In this document: one piece after another, positions 35,871 through 44,302 of the stretch
Layout of the letters: every line of letters begins with the position of its first letter
Position numbering within the stretch: the stretch's first letter is position 1
Assembly: GCA_937925815.1 (NCBI GenBank)
Contig: CALAMQ010000025.1
Coordinates: forward strand, 16,186-80,185
From: an uncultured Granulosicoccaceae bacterium
GTDB lineage: Bacteria > Pseudomonadota > Gammaproteobacteria > CALCKW01
Direction: 5' to 3'
Length of the DNA: 64,000 nucleotides
Program-made: the position numbers and the translations under genes
Notes under the pieces: generated by a model
Seen by the model: the letters and a program-made list of their open reading frames with translations, nothing else
Database searches by the model: none
Told to the model about the DNA's origin: nothing

Positions 35871-36134
35871 ATGTCTCGCTTTATCAAAACTCTCACAGCT
35901 ACTGTGTTGCTTGCCTTTGCCTCTCTCGCGCAGGCCGCTTCAGTGAATATCAATACCGCTTCTGCCGACGAACTGGCAAACGCGCTCAATGGCATTGGGT
36001 TAGCTAAGGCCAACGCCATCGTTGAGTTTCGCGACAGCAACGGCGCGTTTGTGTCGATTGAGGACATCGTTCTCGTCAATGGCATTGGTGATGCCCTGCT
36101 CGAGCGCAACCGAGAGCAAATCGTTATTGAGTAA
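35871..36134 (+). CDS. ComEA-like helix-hairpin-helix DNA-binding protein
   Basis: An 87-residue secreted protein. After a signal peptide (MSRFIKTLTATVLLAFASLAQA) the mature chain is a tandem helix-hairpin-helix domain: SVNINTASADELANALNGIGLAKANAIVEFRDSNGAFVSIEDIVLVNGIGDALLERNREQI. This is the periplasmic ComEA type, which binds incoming double-stranded DNA during natural transformation, although many species carry such proteins without proven competence. No other competence gene is nearby. The 243-bp gap to the thiolase gene contains only a perfect palindrome TTCAACCGGTTGAA (36280-36293). Confidence 0.92.
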   Translation: MSRFIKTLTATVLLAFASLAQAASVNINTASADELANALNGIGLAKANAIVEFRDSNGAFVSIEDIVLVNGIGDALLERNREQIVIE

Positions 36135-36377
36135 ATTCGAGGTGCGTTGTCTGCGGGTCCGGTTTTGTCCGGGTGCGGCCTTGTCATATATTGAGGGAAG
36201 ACGAGGTATGTGCCCGGTTTCAATCGGGCCCGCAGCCCTTTAGGCGCGGCTGTGTTGTGATGCCAAGTGCCGTGGGCTGTTCAACCGGTTGAAGCGGGGT
36301 CCACCTATGAGCACGGGCTCCGCGCAGCTTCGCACCCGAGCCCAAAGGTAGGTCCGGGTGCGGGTGCCGCGTCTGTA

Positions 36378-37565
36378 TTAGAGGCGCTCGAAGGCAACGG
36401 CAATGCCTTGGCCGCCGCCGATGCACATGGTGCACAGTGCACGCTTGCCGCCAGTGCGGATCAGTTCGTGAATGGCTTTGGTCGCAATCACGGTGCCGGT
36501 GGCGCCAATGGGGTGGCCGATAGAAATGCCGCTGCCGTTCGGATTGGTTTTCTCAAGTGGCAGATCGAGGTCCTTGCACACTGCAAGCGCTTGCGATGCA
36601 AAGGCTTCATTGACTTCAAAGACGTCAAAGTCTGATATGCCAAGTCCTGTTTTCTCCAGCAGTTTCTTGACCGCTGGCACTGGCCCAATGCCCATGTAGG
36701 CGGGCTCGACCCCTGCGTGCGAGTACCCGATAAGGCGTGCAAGCGGTTTGGCGCCCAATGCCTTGGCTCGTGCTGCGTCGGCGAGTACCAGGGCTGCGGC
36801 GGCATCGTTGATGCCCGAGGCGTTGCCAGCGGTAACGGTGCCGTCTTTCTTAAACACGGTCCTGAGTTTGGCCATACCCTCGACTGTTGCATCTTCGCGG
36901 ATGTGTTCATCGCGGTCAAAAACAATGTCGCCTTTCCGAGTCTTGCGCACAACGGGGGTGATCTGTCCGGCAAAGCGGTCTTCGGCCCAAGCGCGTGCGG
37001 CGCGCTGGTGGCTCTCAACTGCGAAAGCGTCTTGTTCCTCGCGGCTGATGCCCCATTTCTCCGCGATGTTCTCAGCGGTCACACCCATGTGGATGTTCTC
37101 AAAGGGGTCGTGCAAGGCGGCGAGCATCGCATCGAGCATCTGACCATCGCCCATGCGCTGTCCCCAGCGTGCGTTGGTCAGCCAGTAGGGCGCGCGGCTC
37201 ATGTTCTCGGCACCACCAGCTAAGGTCACACTGCTGTGGCCGGTTTCGATTTGTTGCGCGGCGGAGACGATTGCCTGCAATCCGCTTCCACACAATCGGT
37301 TGAGCGTGAAGGCGGGTGTCTCGATAGGCAGGCCGCCCTCGACGGTGGCAACGCGAGAGAGGTAGGCGTCACGCGCCTCGGTGTGGACCACGTTGCCAAA
37401 AACGACGTGCTCAACGCTCTCGGCTGCAATTCCCGCGCGCTCAACCGATTCGCGAACCACTTGCGCCGCGAGCGCGGTGGGCGGGCTGTCCTTGAGCCCA
37501 CCGCCAAAAGTGCCCACTGCTGTGCGCACGGCGCTCAATACTACGATGTCGTGTTGCTCAGTCAT
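36378..37565 (-). CDS. Acetyl-CoA acetyltransferase (thiolase)
   Basis: A 395-residue thiolase of the PhaA/BktB/AtoB type that condenses two acyl-CoAs to beta-ketoacyl-CoA or cleaves the product. The nucleophile is C92 in NRLCGSGLQAI; H351 is in GHPIGATG and the second active-site Cys is C381 in CIGGGQG. ATG at 37565 gives MTEQHDIVVLSAVRTAVGTFGG, the family start. Whether it serves polyhydroxybutyrate synthesis or fatty-acid breakdown cannot be told; a 3-hydroxyacyl-CoA dehydrogenase gene lies 2 kb away on the same strand, across the ClC gene. Confidence 0.95.
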   Translation of the reverse strand: MTEQHDIVVLSAVRTAVGTFGGGLKDSPPTALAAQVVRESVERAGIAAESVEHVVFGNVVHTEARDAYLSRVATVEGGLPIETPAFTLNRLCGSGLQAIVSAAQQIETGHSSVTLAGGAENMSRAPYWLTNARWGQRMGDGQMLDAMLAALHDPFENIHMGVTAENIAEKWGISREEQDAFAVESHQRAARAWAEDRFAGQITPVVRKTRKGDIVFDRDEHIREDATVEGMAKLRTVFKKDGTVTAGNASGINDAAAALVLADAARAKALGAKPLARLIGYSHAGVEPAYMGIGPVPAVKKLLEKTGLGISDFDVFEVNEAFASQALAVCKDLDLPLEKTNPNGSGISIGHPIGATGTVIATKAIHELIRTGGKRALCTMCIGGGQGIAVAFERL

Positions 37566-37686
37566 GGTGTCCCGCCTCGTGGTAGCAAAAGTGCATTCTA
37601 ACGGTTGTTCCACACACAGTGCTGCTCGGGGTGAGCAGCGCTATGCTTAACAGGGTTGTTTACAGACCCATACTGCAGCTAGGCAG

Positions 37687-39492
37687 GTGAAAGTGAACAA
37701 AAATGCCACAAACGGATTGCCCAGCGACGCTTCTGAGCCGCCTTCGGGTTGGCACTGGCTCGACCCGGCGCGTGTTCGATTGTTTGCCGTGGCGCTCTTG
37801 GTCGGTGTGGTGGTCGCGTCCACAACGGCGATGCTGATTGCGGGCATCAGCGCTGTGCAAGCGGTGTTCTTCGGCAGCGGTGATGAGAGATTCTTCGCCA
37901 CCTTGCTCAGTTATGCACCGTGGTGGCGAGTGATGCTCGCACCGGTGATCGGAGGGCTGATTGTCGGTGTGTTGATCTACGGACTGCCCGGTCGTCGCTA
38001 TCACGGTATTTCTGATGTGATGGAAGCGTGTGCGTTTCGTGGCGGTCGCATGGATGTGCGCTCCGGGATCGGTGCCGCCAGCGCCGCTGTGGTCTCACTC
38101 GGTGCGGGGGCGTCGGTTGGTCGCGAAGGGCCGGCTGTGCACATTGGGGCGTCTGTGTCAGCGTGGATTGCCGACAAACTCGGTCTCAGCTCGCGGCACG
38201 CACTCACGCTGCTCGGTTGTGGTGCGGCAGCTGCCGTCACAGCGTCATTCAACGCACCCTTGGCGGGTGTGTTGTTCGCGCTCGAAGTGGTGGTGGGGTA
38301 TTACACGCTGAGCGTCTTCGGCCCGATTGTGGTGGCGTCGATGGGCGCGTTGGTGATGACGCAGTTCTTGCAGGGCCACAGCGGTACTTTGTTCACCATT
38401 CCAAGCATGACCCTCTCGAGTTACTGGGAGCTGCCGCTTTTCGCTCTGGTTGGTATTTGTGCGGCGGGCTGCACTGTGGCGTTGGTCTATGGCGTTCAAA
38501 CGGTTCAACGTGCGCACGCACGCTGTGCTGTGCCGCTCTGGTTGCGACCAGCCATCGGTGGCTTGGTGGTTGGGATTGTCGCGCTCCAGGTGCCCTATGC
38601 CTTGGGCGTTGGCTACCAGACAACGGATCTCGCACTCAAGGGCGCGCTGACCACCCAAACCGGTCTGTGGCTCAGTGTGATCTTGCTCGCCAAACTCTTG
38701 GCAACAGCGGTCTCGCTCGGCTCTGGCTTTGCTGGTGGGGTGTTCAGCCCGGCCCTGGTGCTCGGTGCCGTGCTTGGAACCTTACTCGGCAGCAGCTTTG
38801 CTGCGGTGTTGCCAGGCGCCGTGTCGATAGAGCCTGTCTACGCGATGGTGGGGATGGCGGCGGTCGCCTCGAGCACACTCGGTGCGCCAATCTCAACCAT
38901 ATTGATTGTGTTTGAGCTCACTGGAAATTACGGTGTGGTGGTGGCAGTGATGTTGGCGTCGGCGGTGGCCAGTAGCTGCATGGGTTTTGCGCCGTTTAGA
39001 TCGTTCTTCCGCTGGCAGTTGCAAAGCCGAGGCGTCAATATTGTTGCTGGCCGTGATCAGAGTTTGTTGCGCACTGAGACTGTCGATGCACTTGTCACCG
39101 ACAACTACTGCGAGATTGCTGAACACGACACCCTATTGCAAGTCGAGATCAAAGTGAGTCGTGGGCGTAATCACGCGGTGGTGATGCTCGACGACGCGAA
39201 TCGCTTCCTCGGCAGTGCGACCTTGCGGGATTTGATCCGCCTCGACGACGACGGCAAGCCCTACCCGGTGCGCGATCAGCTTCGCGGTGAGGACGCTGTA
39301 CTCTCGTCAGGCACCAGTTTAAGAGGTGCACTGGATGCGCTTGCGAGTCACGCTGGTGATTTTTTGCCGGTTGTCGAGCGCGATGACGCTGGAGTTGCCC
39401 GAGTGCTCGGGGTGGTGTCGTACAGCGATGTCCTCGCGCGTTACAACGAGTTGCTAAAGCAAGCGCGCGCCGAAGAATTCGGCGTTACTTAG
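37687..39492 (+). CDS. ClC-type chloride channel/transporter with CBS domains
   Basis: A 601-residue inner-membrane anion channel or Cl-/H+ exchanger. Residues 32-440 hold the helical ClC fold, with the gating glutamate E147 in the GREGPAVHIGA filter motif and GSGFAGGVFSPALVLG (about 343-358) as the third filter element. The usual GSGIP motif is replaced by YHGISDV (about 105). Two CBS domains occupy the C-terminus (about 455-595). GTG start. It is flanked by fatty-acid metabolism genes on the other strand, with no sign of functional coupling. Confidence 0.94.
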   Translation: MKVNKNATNGLPSDASEPPSGWHWLDPARVRLFAVALLVGVVVASTTAMLIAGISAVQAVFFGSGDERFFATLLSYAPWWRVMLAPVIGGLIVGVLIYGLPGRRYHGISDVMEACAFRGGRMDVRSGIGAASAAVVSLGAGASVGREGPAVHIGASVSAWIADKLGLSSRHALTLLGCGAAAAVTASFNAPLAGVLFALEVVVGYYTLSVFGPIVVASMGALVMTQFLQGHSGTLFTIPSMTLSSYWELPLFALVGICAAGCTVALVYGVQTVQRAHARCAVPLWLRPAIGGLVVGIVALQVPYALGVGYQTTDLALKGALTTQTGLWLSVILLAKLLATAVSLGSGFAGGVFSPALVLGAVLGTLLGSSFAAVLPGAVSIEPVYAMVGMAAVASSTLGAPISTILIVFELTGNYGVVVAVMLASAVASSCMGFAPFRSFFRWQLQSRGVNIVAGRDQSLLRTETVDALVTDNYCEIAEHDTLLQVEIKVSRGRNHAVVMLDDANRFLGSATLRDLIRLDDDGKPYPVRDQLRGEDAVLSSGTSLRGALDALASHAGDFLPVVERDDAGVARVLGVVSYSDVLARYNELLKQARAEEFGVT

Positions 39493-39501
39493 TCGCGCAC
39501 A

Positions 39502-39526
39502 GAGGCGGCGCCCAGTGGGCCGCCTC
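39502..39526. terminator. Hairpin between ClC gene and 3-hydroxyacyl-CoA dehydrogenase
   Basis: Arms GAGGCGGC and GCCGCCTC pair perfectly around a 9-base loop in the 54-bp gap between two convergent genes. No clear T-run; a bidirectional terminator is likely by position. Confidence 0.5.
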
Positions 39527-39546
39527 GTCTCGTTGCCCCAATGCGG

Positions 39547-40857
39547 TTATTCAGTCGGTGTGTCGTGGAACGTGCCGTCAACACCGAAAAACTGCGTGCC
39601 GTCCTGGTTGTAAAAACGCGTGGCACCCGCTGCCTGCAAGGCTGCGAGCATTTTCGGCACGGGCTTGCCCTCGGCTGCGAGCCGCTCGGCAAAGCGCGCG
39701 GGGCCAATGCGATCAAGCATTTCAAACGGGCCTTGCGCCCAGCCAAAACCCCAGCGCATGGCACGGTCGACGTTGACGATGTCATCGGCGATATCCGGTA
39801 CGAGATCGGCCGCGTAGGCGAGGGTGCCGCCCATCTGCGCCCAGACAAACTGGCCCTCGGGCGAATTTGCAAACATGGCGCTGCTGAGGTCGTGCAGTGA
39901 TTCGTCCAGCGTGACCTCGCGTTTGGCGCGCCAGGCACCAGTGCCGAGATCGTAGGTCTCCATGCTGCGGTTACCGTCTGCGTCTTTTTGCATGCGGTAG
40001 AAGCCACCTCCGGTCTTGCGACCCAGCTGACCCGCTTCGAAGAGGGCTTGCTCTTCGGCTGGGAAAGCCGCGTACTCGTGCCCGACATCTCCCGCTGGCA
40101 AGTTGGCGGTCAGGTTCTTGGCCACCAGTGCCATCACGTCTAGGCCGATCAGGTCCACAAGGCCATAGAGTCCGGTCGGTGGGAAGCCCATAGGCTTGGA
40201 CATGAGCGCGTCCACGGTCTCCTGATCAAGCCCGTCGTCGCGCATGGCTTTGCCGATGTGCAAGCCCGCCAGCATCCAGTAACAGCCGATGCGGTTACCA
40301 ATGAAATTGACGGTGTCTTTGGCGTAGACCACGCCCTTGCCGAGGCGACCGCCACAGAAATCGGCGACGCGCGCGCTGAGGTCCGGGTTTGCAGCGTCAG
40401 AGGGCACAAACTCCAAAAGGCGCATGATGTGCGGCGGATTGAAAAAGTGCGTGACGGCCATGTCAGCTTGCAGCCGAGCTGGCATGCCATCGAGGATATC
40501 GCGCAGCGGAATGCCTGAAGTGTTGGTGGTGACCAGCGAGCCGTCTTTGCGCGCCGCCTCTACGCGGCTGAAGAAACTGCGCTTGATCTCGAGGTTCTCC
40601 ACGATGGCCTCGCAGACCCAATCAGCGTCGGCGATGTGTTGCTCGAGGTCGTCGATGCTGCCGGCGCGCAAGTTGGCGAAGTGTTCCTCGGCGAGCGCGG
40701 GCCGTTTGCCTGCACCGAGTCGGTCAATCCCAGCTTGCGCGGTCTCAGTTTGCAGGTCCAGCAACGCGACCTCGCAGCCAGCCGCCGCGCAAATGCCGGC
40801 GATACCCGCGCCCATGGTACCGGCGCCGACGACGACGACCTTATTGATTGCTGACAT
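39547..40857 (-). CDS. 3-hydroxyacyl-CoA dehydrogenase without crotonase domain
   Basis: A 436-residue NAD-dependent dehydrogenase that oxidises 3-hydroxyacyl-CoA in beta-oxidation. The Rossmann motif is VVVGAGTMGAGIAGICAAAG (about residues 7-26), the catalytic region THFFNPPHIM (about 141-150), and the C-terminal 3HCDH domain contains KDTVNFIGNRIG plus a second copy of this domain (about 310-415). It resembles the first half of the FadN-type enzymes of about 770-800 residues but stops where their enoyl-CoA hydratase domain should begin; there is no room for it before the ClC gene. ATG at 40857 matches the family start. Confidence 0.92.
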   Translation of the reverse strand: MSAINKVVVVGAGTMGAGIAGICAAAGCEVALLDLQTETAQAGIDRLGAGKRPALAEEHFANLRAGSIDDLEQHIADADWVCEAIVENLEIKRSFFSRVEAARKDGSLVTTNTSGIPLRDILDGMPARLQADMAVTHFFNPPHIMRLLEFVPSDAANPDLSARVADFCGGRLGKGVVYAKDTVNFIGNRIGCYWMLAGLHIGKAMRDDGLDQETVDALMSKPMGFPPTGLYGLVDLIGLDVMALVAKNLTANLPAGDVGHEYAAFPAEEQALFEAGQLGRKTGGGFYRMQKDADGNRSMETYDLGTGAWRAKREVTLDESLHDLSSAMFANSPEGQFVWAQMGGTLAYAADLVPDIADDIVNVDRAMRWGFGWAQGPFEMLDRIGPARFAERLAAEGKPVPKMLAALQAAGATRFYNQDGTQFFGVDGTFHDTPTE

Positions 40858-40967
40858 GCGAGTTCCCCGTGTGAATTCGGTAAAACCGCTATTTTGAGGG
40901 CGCGAAACCCTAGCCGCAAGCAAGCGAGACGTTAAACTGAGCGCTTTGCAGCCACACGACACACTCG

Positions 40968-41624
40968 ATGACCCCAGAACGCTTTGCGAGACTCCGCGCC
41001 GTGCTCGACCGCCGTCAGCCGGACCTCACTGTCCTCGCTGATTTTGTGCACAAGCCGCACAACATCTCAGCCATCATTCGCAGTTGTGATGCCTTTGGTG
41101 TGAGCGACGTGCACTTGGCGATGGCCGAGAGTGACCGCAGCCATTTTCGCGCTTCTAAGGCTGCGGCCCAAGGGGCGGAGAAGTGGGTCAACGTGACGCT
41201 GCATGACCACATCTCCGACAGCATCAGCGCCCTGCAAGCAGACGGCTACCAAGTCTGCGCAGCACACCTTTCGGACCGCGCCGTGCCCTACCGCGATGTC
41301 GATTACACGCGGCCCACGGCCATCTTGCTCGGCGCTGAAAAAGACGGTGTCAGCGACCGGGTAGCAGATCTGGTTGACCACCACATCATCGTGCCGATGG
41401 TCGGCATGGTGGAATCCTTTAACGTGTCGGTTGCCGCCGCCATCATTCTCTCTGAGGCGCACAACCAGCGCGAAGCCGCAGGTTATTACCAGACACCGCG
41501 CATCGACCCCAAGCGTTACGAACAGACGTTATTTCGCTGGGCTCACCCAAAGATTGCCAAGATGCTCGACGCTGCTGGCGAACCGTATCCGGCGTTGAAC
41601 GAAGACGGCGATATCAGCGCCTGA
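40968..41624 (+). CDS. trmH: tRNA (guanosine-18-2'-O)-methyltransferase
   Basis: A 218-residue SPOUT methyltransferase of the TrmH type that methylates G18 in the tRNA D-loop. The start MTPERFARLRAVLDRRQPDLTVLADFVHKPHNISAIIRSCDAFGVSDVHLA includes the first motif with the Asn of PHNISAIIRS and its catalytic Arg. The knot contains TAILLGAEKDGVSDRVADLVDHHIIVPMVGMVESFNVSVAAAIILSEA (about residues 118-165). It is divergent from the dehydrogenase gene with about 110 bp between starts. The next 229 bp hold no gene that I can support. Confidence 0.95.
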   Translation: MTPERFARLRAVLDRRQPDLTVLADFVHKPHNISAIIRSCDAFGVSDVHLAMAESDRSHFRASKAAAQGAEKWVNVTLHDHISDSISALQADGYQVCAAHLSDRAVPYRDVDYTRPTAILLGAEKDGVSDRVADLVDHHIIVPMVGMVESFNVSVAAAIILSEAHNQREAAGYYQTPRIDPKRYEQTLFRWAHPKIAKMLDAAGEPYPALNEDGDISA

Positions 41625-41853
41625 TAAACGGTTTCGATGTGTTTTCTTGAGATTGGGTGACATGGATTTCTGTACCTCGCATCGCACTCGCTCAGAACGT
41701 GCTTGCAGGCTCCGCAGCAACTGTGACGTGGACGCTGCGCTGATGTCTCTGGGATAAACTGCGGGTCAGCGTGTTCTCGGAGGACGAGTGCTGGACGCGT
41801 ATGTTGCCCAACGGTTCGCGGCTGGTGTGAACTCGGCGATCTCGCTGTGTCAT

Positions 41854-42132
41854 TTAGCGGTTGCGCCAGAGTCGTCCCACCGCGCGATCCGATCCTAGCG
41901 TTGCCACCACCATAGCCACGGCGCCGATTGCGTAAAAGACCACGCAGGGCAGCAAGATGCCGAGTTGCTGTGTACTGATTCCAAGCAACAACAATGCTGT
42001 TGCAAGCACCAGAAACAGCGCGGATACCGCTTTCAATATGGTGCGGTGTGACGGTCGGTAGTCGACGGGCTCGTCGCCCTGGTCGAGGTAGGCCAGCAGC
42101 GGCGCGAACAGTCGGTTGAAAAAGTGACTCAT
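41854..42132 (-). CDS. Small conserved two-helix membrane protein
   Basis: A 92-residue inner-membrane protein with two transmembrane helices (about residues 35-53 and 60-78). N-terminal part MSHFFNRLFAPLLAYLDQGDEPVDYRPSHRTIL faces the cytoplasm or membrane surface; the C-terminus GSDRAVGRLWRNR has the G-x-DRAV-x-x-x-W ending that I recall in conserved hypothetical proteins of marine gammaproteobacteria. The ATG at 42132 was chosen because the 47 residues before it are shadow-like. Function unknown. Confidence 0.7.
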   Translation of the reverse strand: MSHFFNRLFAPLLAYLDQGDEPVDYRPSHRTILKAVSALFLVLATALLLLGISTQQLGILLPCVVFYAIGAVAMVVATLGSDRAVGRLWRNR

Positions 42133-42425
42133 GTCTGGAACCTTTGGGAGAGCAAGCAGTGTGGCACTCACCTGCGGCGGCATCAATTTGTGAGGTGTCA
42201 GTGGCAACATGCGATTCGCCCATCTGCCAGGTTCAGGGTGGATGTCGCTTGTGCAAGATCTCTGGGCTGGCATCGCGATGAATTTGACTGTGATGCCGGG
42301 CGAGGGCCGAATTGAAACGGTCAGTCAGGGCGCGATAGATCATGGCTTCCGGCGGTGGTGGGCGACTCGCTGACTGGTAGCTGATCTCGAACGCGCCGAT
42401 CGCTTTCGGCAATGGAGGAATGACG

Positions 42426-42818
42426 ATGTTGGATGTGACAGCTGTTGCGGCGTCGGTATTGGGTTTGTGGTTAGTGGCGTTGTCAGCAAACGTCATTCGC
42501 CTGCGTCGCCAACTCGACGTGGGGCTCGGCGATGGTGGTCATGATGAGCTCTACCGCGCAATCCGCGCACACGCCAACTTCGTGGAATACGCACCCATGG
42601 GGCTGTTGCTGCTGGCTTGTCTCGAACTCAATCACGCGCCGAGTTGGCTCACACTCGTTTGTGCGTTGAGCTTCGTGACGGGTCGCCTGCTGCACCCTAT
42701 TGGCATTCGGCACGCGCAATCGCCGTGGCAGTGTCGTGTGTTTGGGATGGTGTTGACGCTGACGGCGCTGGTCGTGATGGCCGTTGCCGGTCTCTTTTTG
42801 GTGGTTGTGCGCGTTTAG
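42426..42818 (+). CDS. MAPEG-family membrane protein
   Basis: A 130-residue four-helix membrane protein of the MAPEG family (membrane-associated proteins in eicosanoid and glutathione metabolism). The region HDELYRAIRAHANFVEYAPMGLLLLACLEL (about residues 38-67) carries the glutathione-site pattern R-A-H-x-N-x-x-E. Bacterial members are mostly of unknown function. GGAGGA at 42414-42419 fits the ATG at 42426 (6-base spacing) better than the ATG at 42420, which it directly abuts. Confidence 0.88.
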   Translation: MLDVTAVAASVLGLWLVALSANVIRLRRQLDVGLGDGGHDELYRAIRAHANFVEYAPMGLLLLACLELNHAPSWLTLVCALSFVTGRLLHPIGIRHAQSPWQCRVFGMVLTLTALVVMAVAGLFLVVVRV

Positions 42819-42838
42819 TGCATCGCGCGGGCTCGGTC

Positions 42839-43339
42839 TTAAACGCCGCCTTGTTTGGCGATGATGCGCTCAAAACAGCGCAAAGTTTCTTCAGAAACGT
42901 GGTGTTCGAGCCCTTCCGCATCAAGTTCAGCTGTTGCCTCTGAGACGCCGATAGCCCGCAGAAAGTCATAGACGATGCGATGGCGTTCGCGCATTGCATC
43001 GGCGAGTTCTTCGCCTTTTTGGGTCAGGAATATCGAGCGGTACCGCTCGGTGGTCAGATATCCGTCTCGCTGGAGGCGGGCGACGGTCTTGTTAACTGTC
43101 GCGGGGCTGATGCCCAGGCATTCGGCGAGGTCTACGCTGCGCGCCTCGCCTCTGGCCGCGATCAGGTCCGACACCAACTCTACATAGTCCTCCGCCACCT
43201 CGGTTTGGTGCGCGTCGCGTACGTGATTAAACGCTGCCGCGACTTGGATTGGGTCGAGGACACGGTTGGGGCGGGCGGGTTCGTTGGACACGGGCAGCAG
43301 CACGGTTGGCGGACCGCCAGTGTAGGCGGGCTCTTTCAC
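42839..43339 (-). CDS. mntR: Manganese-dependent transcriptional regulator MntR
   Basis: A 166-residue DtxR/MntR-family repressor. The family signature starts at HVRDAHQTEVAEDYVELVSDLIAARGEARSVDLAECLGISPATVNKTVARLQRDGYL, a winged helix. The metal and dimerisation part (EGLEHHVSEETLRCFERIIAKQGG) contains conserved Glu, His and Cys metal-ligand positions. GTG start; the first 30 residues are poorly conserved, so the true start may be internal. Divergent from the metal ABC operon, with two palindromes in the shared 81-bp gap. By homology it represses metal uptake when Mn2+ (or Fe2+) is ample. Confidence 0.93.
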   Translation of the reverse strand: MKEPAYTGGPPTVLLPVSNEPARPNRVLDPIQVAAAFNHVRDAHQTEVAEDYVELVSDLIAARGEARSVDLAECLGISPATVNKTVARLQRDGYLTTERYRSIFLTQKGEELADAMRERHRIVYDFLRAIGVSEATAELDAEGLEHHVSEETLRCFERIIAKQGGV

Positions 43340-43343
43340 GCTG

Positions 43344-43357
43344 GCAAACTAGTTTGC
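43344..43357. promoter_or_regulatory. Perfect palindrome next to mntR start
   Basis: The 14-bp sequence GCAAACTAGTTTGC is a perfect palindrome lying 4 bases before the mntR GTG start. It could be an operator that autoregulates mntR, or a second operator half for the divergent operon. It differs in sequence from the repeat at 43369. Confidence 0.5.
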
Positions 43358-43368
43358 AGTTGCAATGT

Positions 43369-43388
43369 AAGTTAGCCTTGGCTAAATT
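43369..43388. promoter_or_regulatory. Probable MntR/DtxR-type operator of metal ABC operon
   Basis: An inverted repeat TTAGCC-TT-GGCTAA (43372-43385), extended with one mismatch to AAGTTAGCC/GGCTAAATT. It resembles the dyad operators of MntR- and DtxR-family repressors and sits 32 bases upstream of the substrate-binding protein start, in the gap shared with mntR. Confidence 0.65.
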
Positions 43389-43420
43389 TGTCGACCAAGA
43401 CTTAATTTGGAGTTGCCGTT

Positions 43421-44302
43421 GTGGTCGCTGTGCGCCAATCGCTCGCCGCCCTCGCGTTGTTATTGCCTATAAGCGTGCTCGCAAAACCTTTCACGGTCGC
43501 GACAACTTTCACGGTGATCGCGGACATGGCGCGACAGGTGGCAGGCGACGCTGCTGAGGTGGTGTCAATCACCAAGCCCGGAGCCGAGATCCATAACTAT
43601 CAGCCCACACCGCGTGACATCTTGCGCGCCCAAAAAGCTGATCTCATCCTGTGGAACGGTCTCAATCTCGAATTGTGGTTCGAGCCGTTTTTCGCGACGC
43701 TGGCGGGCGTGCCTGAGGCGGTGCTGTCAGACGGCATTGAGCCGATGTCTATTGGGCGCGGGCCTTACAACGGCAAACCGAACCCGCACGCTTGGATGTC
43801 GTTTACCGATGCTGAGATCTACATCGCCAACATCCGTGATGCGTTGAGCACCCACGACCCGGCCAACCGCGAGACCTACACGCGCAACGCCGAGGACTAC
43901 ATCAACGAATTGCGTGCGGCAGCTGGTCCCATTCGCGCCCTGATTGAATCGGTCCCAGAAAACAAACGCTGGTTGGTGTCGAGTGAAGGGGCGTTCAGTT
44001 ACCTTGCACGCGACCTCGGTCTGCGTGAATTGTATCTCTGGCCAATCAACGCCGACGCGCAAGGTACGCCCCAGCAAGTGCGGCATGTGATCGACACGGT
44101 CAAAGCAGAGCGGATCCCTGCTGTGTTCAGTGAGAGTACAGTCTCAGACAAGCCGGCCAAGCAAGTCGCACGCGAAACAGGTGCTCAGTACGGTGGCGTG
44201 CTGTACGTCGACAGCCTCAGTGGCGTCGACGGTCCGGTACCGAGCTTTCTCGATCTGCTGCGCGTGACCAGCCAAACAATTGCTAACGGTTTACAAGAGT
44301 GA
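43421..44302 (+). CDS. Mn/Zn/Fe ABC transporter substrate-binding protein
   Basis: A 293-residue periplasmic cluster A-I metal-binding lipoprotein-like or soluble protein with signal peptide [21 protein letters not shown]. The metal ligands of the family can be placed: H58 (GAEIHNY), H123 (NPHAW), E189 (SSEGAF) and D264 (LYVDSLSG), i.e. His-His-Glu-Asp, the set found in Mn/Fe-type proteins (SitA, MntC, TroA) rather than the Zn-specific His-rich group. GTG start. The ATPase gene overlaps its stop (GTGA). Control by MntR is likely. Mature protein has no lipobox. Confidence 0.94.
   Translation: MVAVRQSLAALALLLPISVLAKPFTVATTFTVIADMARQVAGDAAEVVSITKPGAEIHNYQPTPRDILRAQKADLILWNGLNLELWFEPFFATLAGVPEAVLSDGIEPMSIGRGPYNGKPNPHAWMSFTDAEIYIANIRDALSTHDPANRETYTRNAEDYINELRAAAGPIRALIESVPENKRWLVSSEGAFSYLARDLGLRELYLWPINADAQGTPQQVRHVIDTVKAERIPAVFSESTVSDKPAKQVARETGAQYGGVLYVDSLSGVDGPVPSFLDLLRVTSQTIANGLQE

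Noticed and set aside
36280..36293. Perfect 14-bp palindrome TTCAACCGGTTGAA between comEA-like and thiolase genes
   Set aside because: It lies between convergent stops and has no T-run or nearby start, so a regulatory role cannot be argued.
42420..42425. Alternative start of the MAPEG gene at 42420
   Set aside because: GGAGGA abuts this ATG directly, leaving no spacer; the ATG at 42426 has proper spacing.
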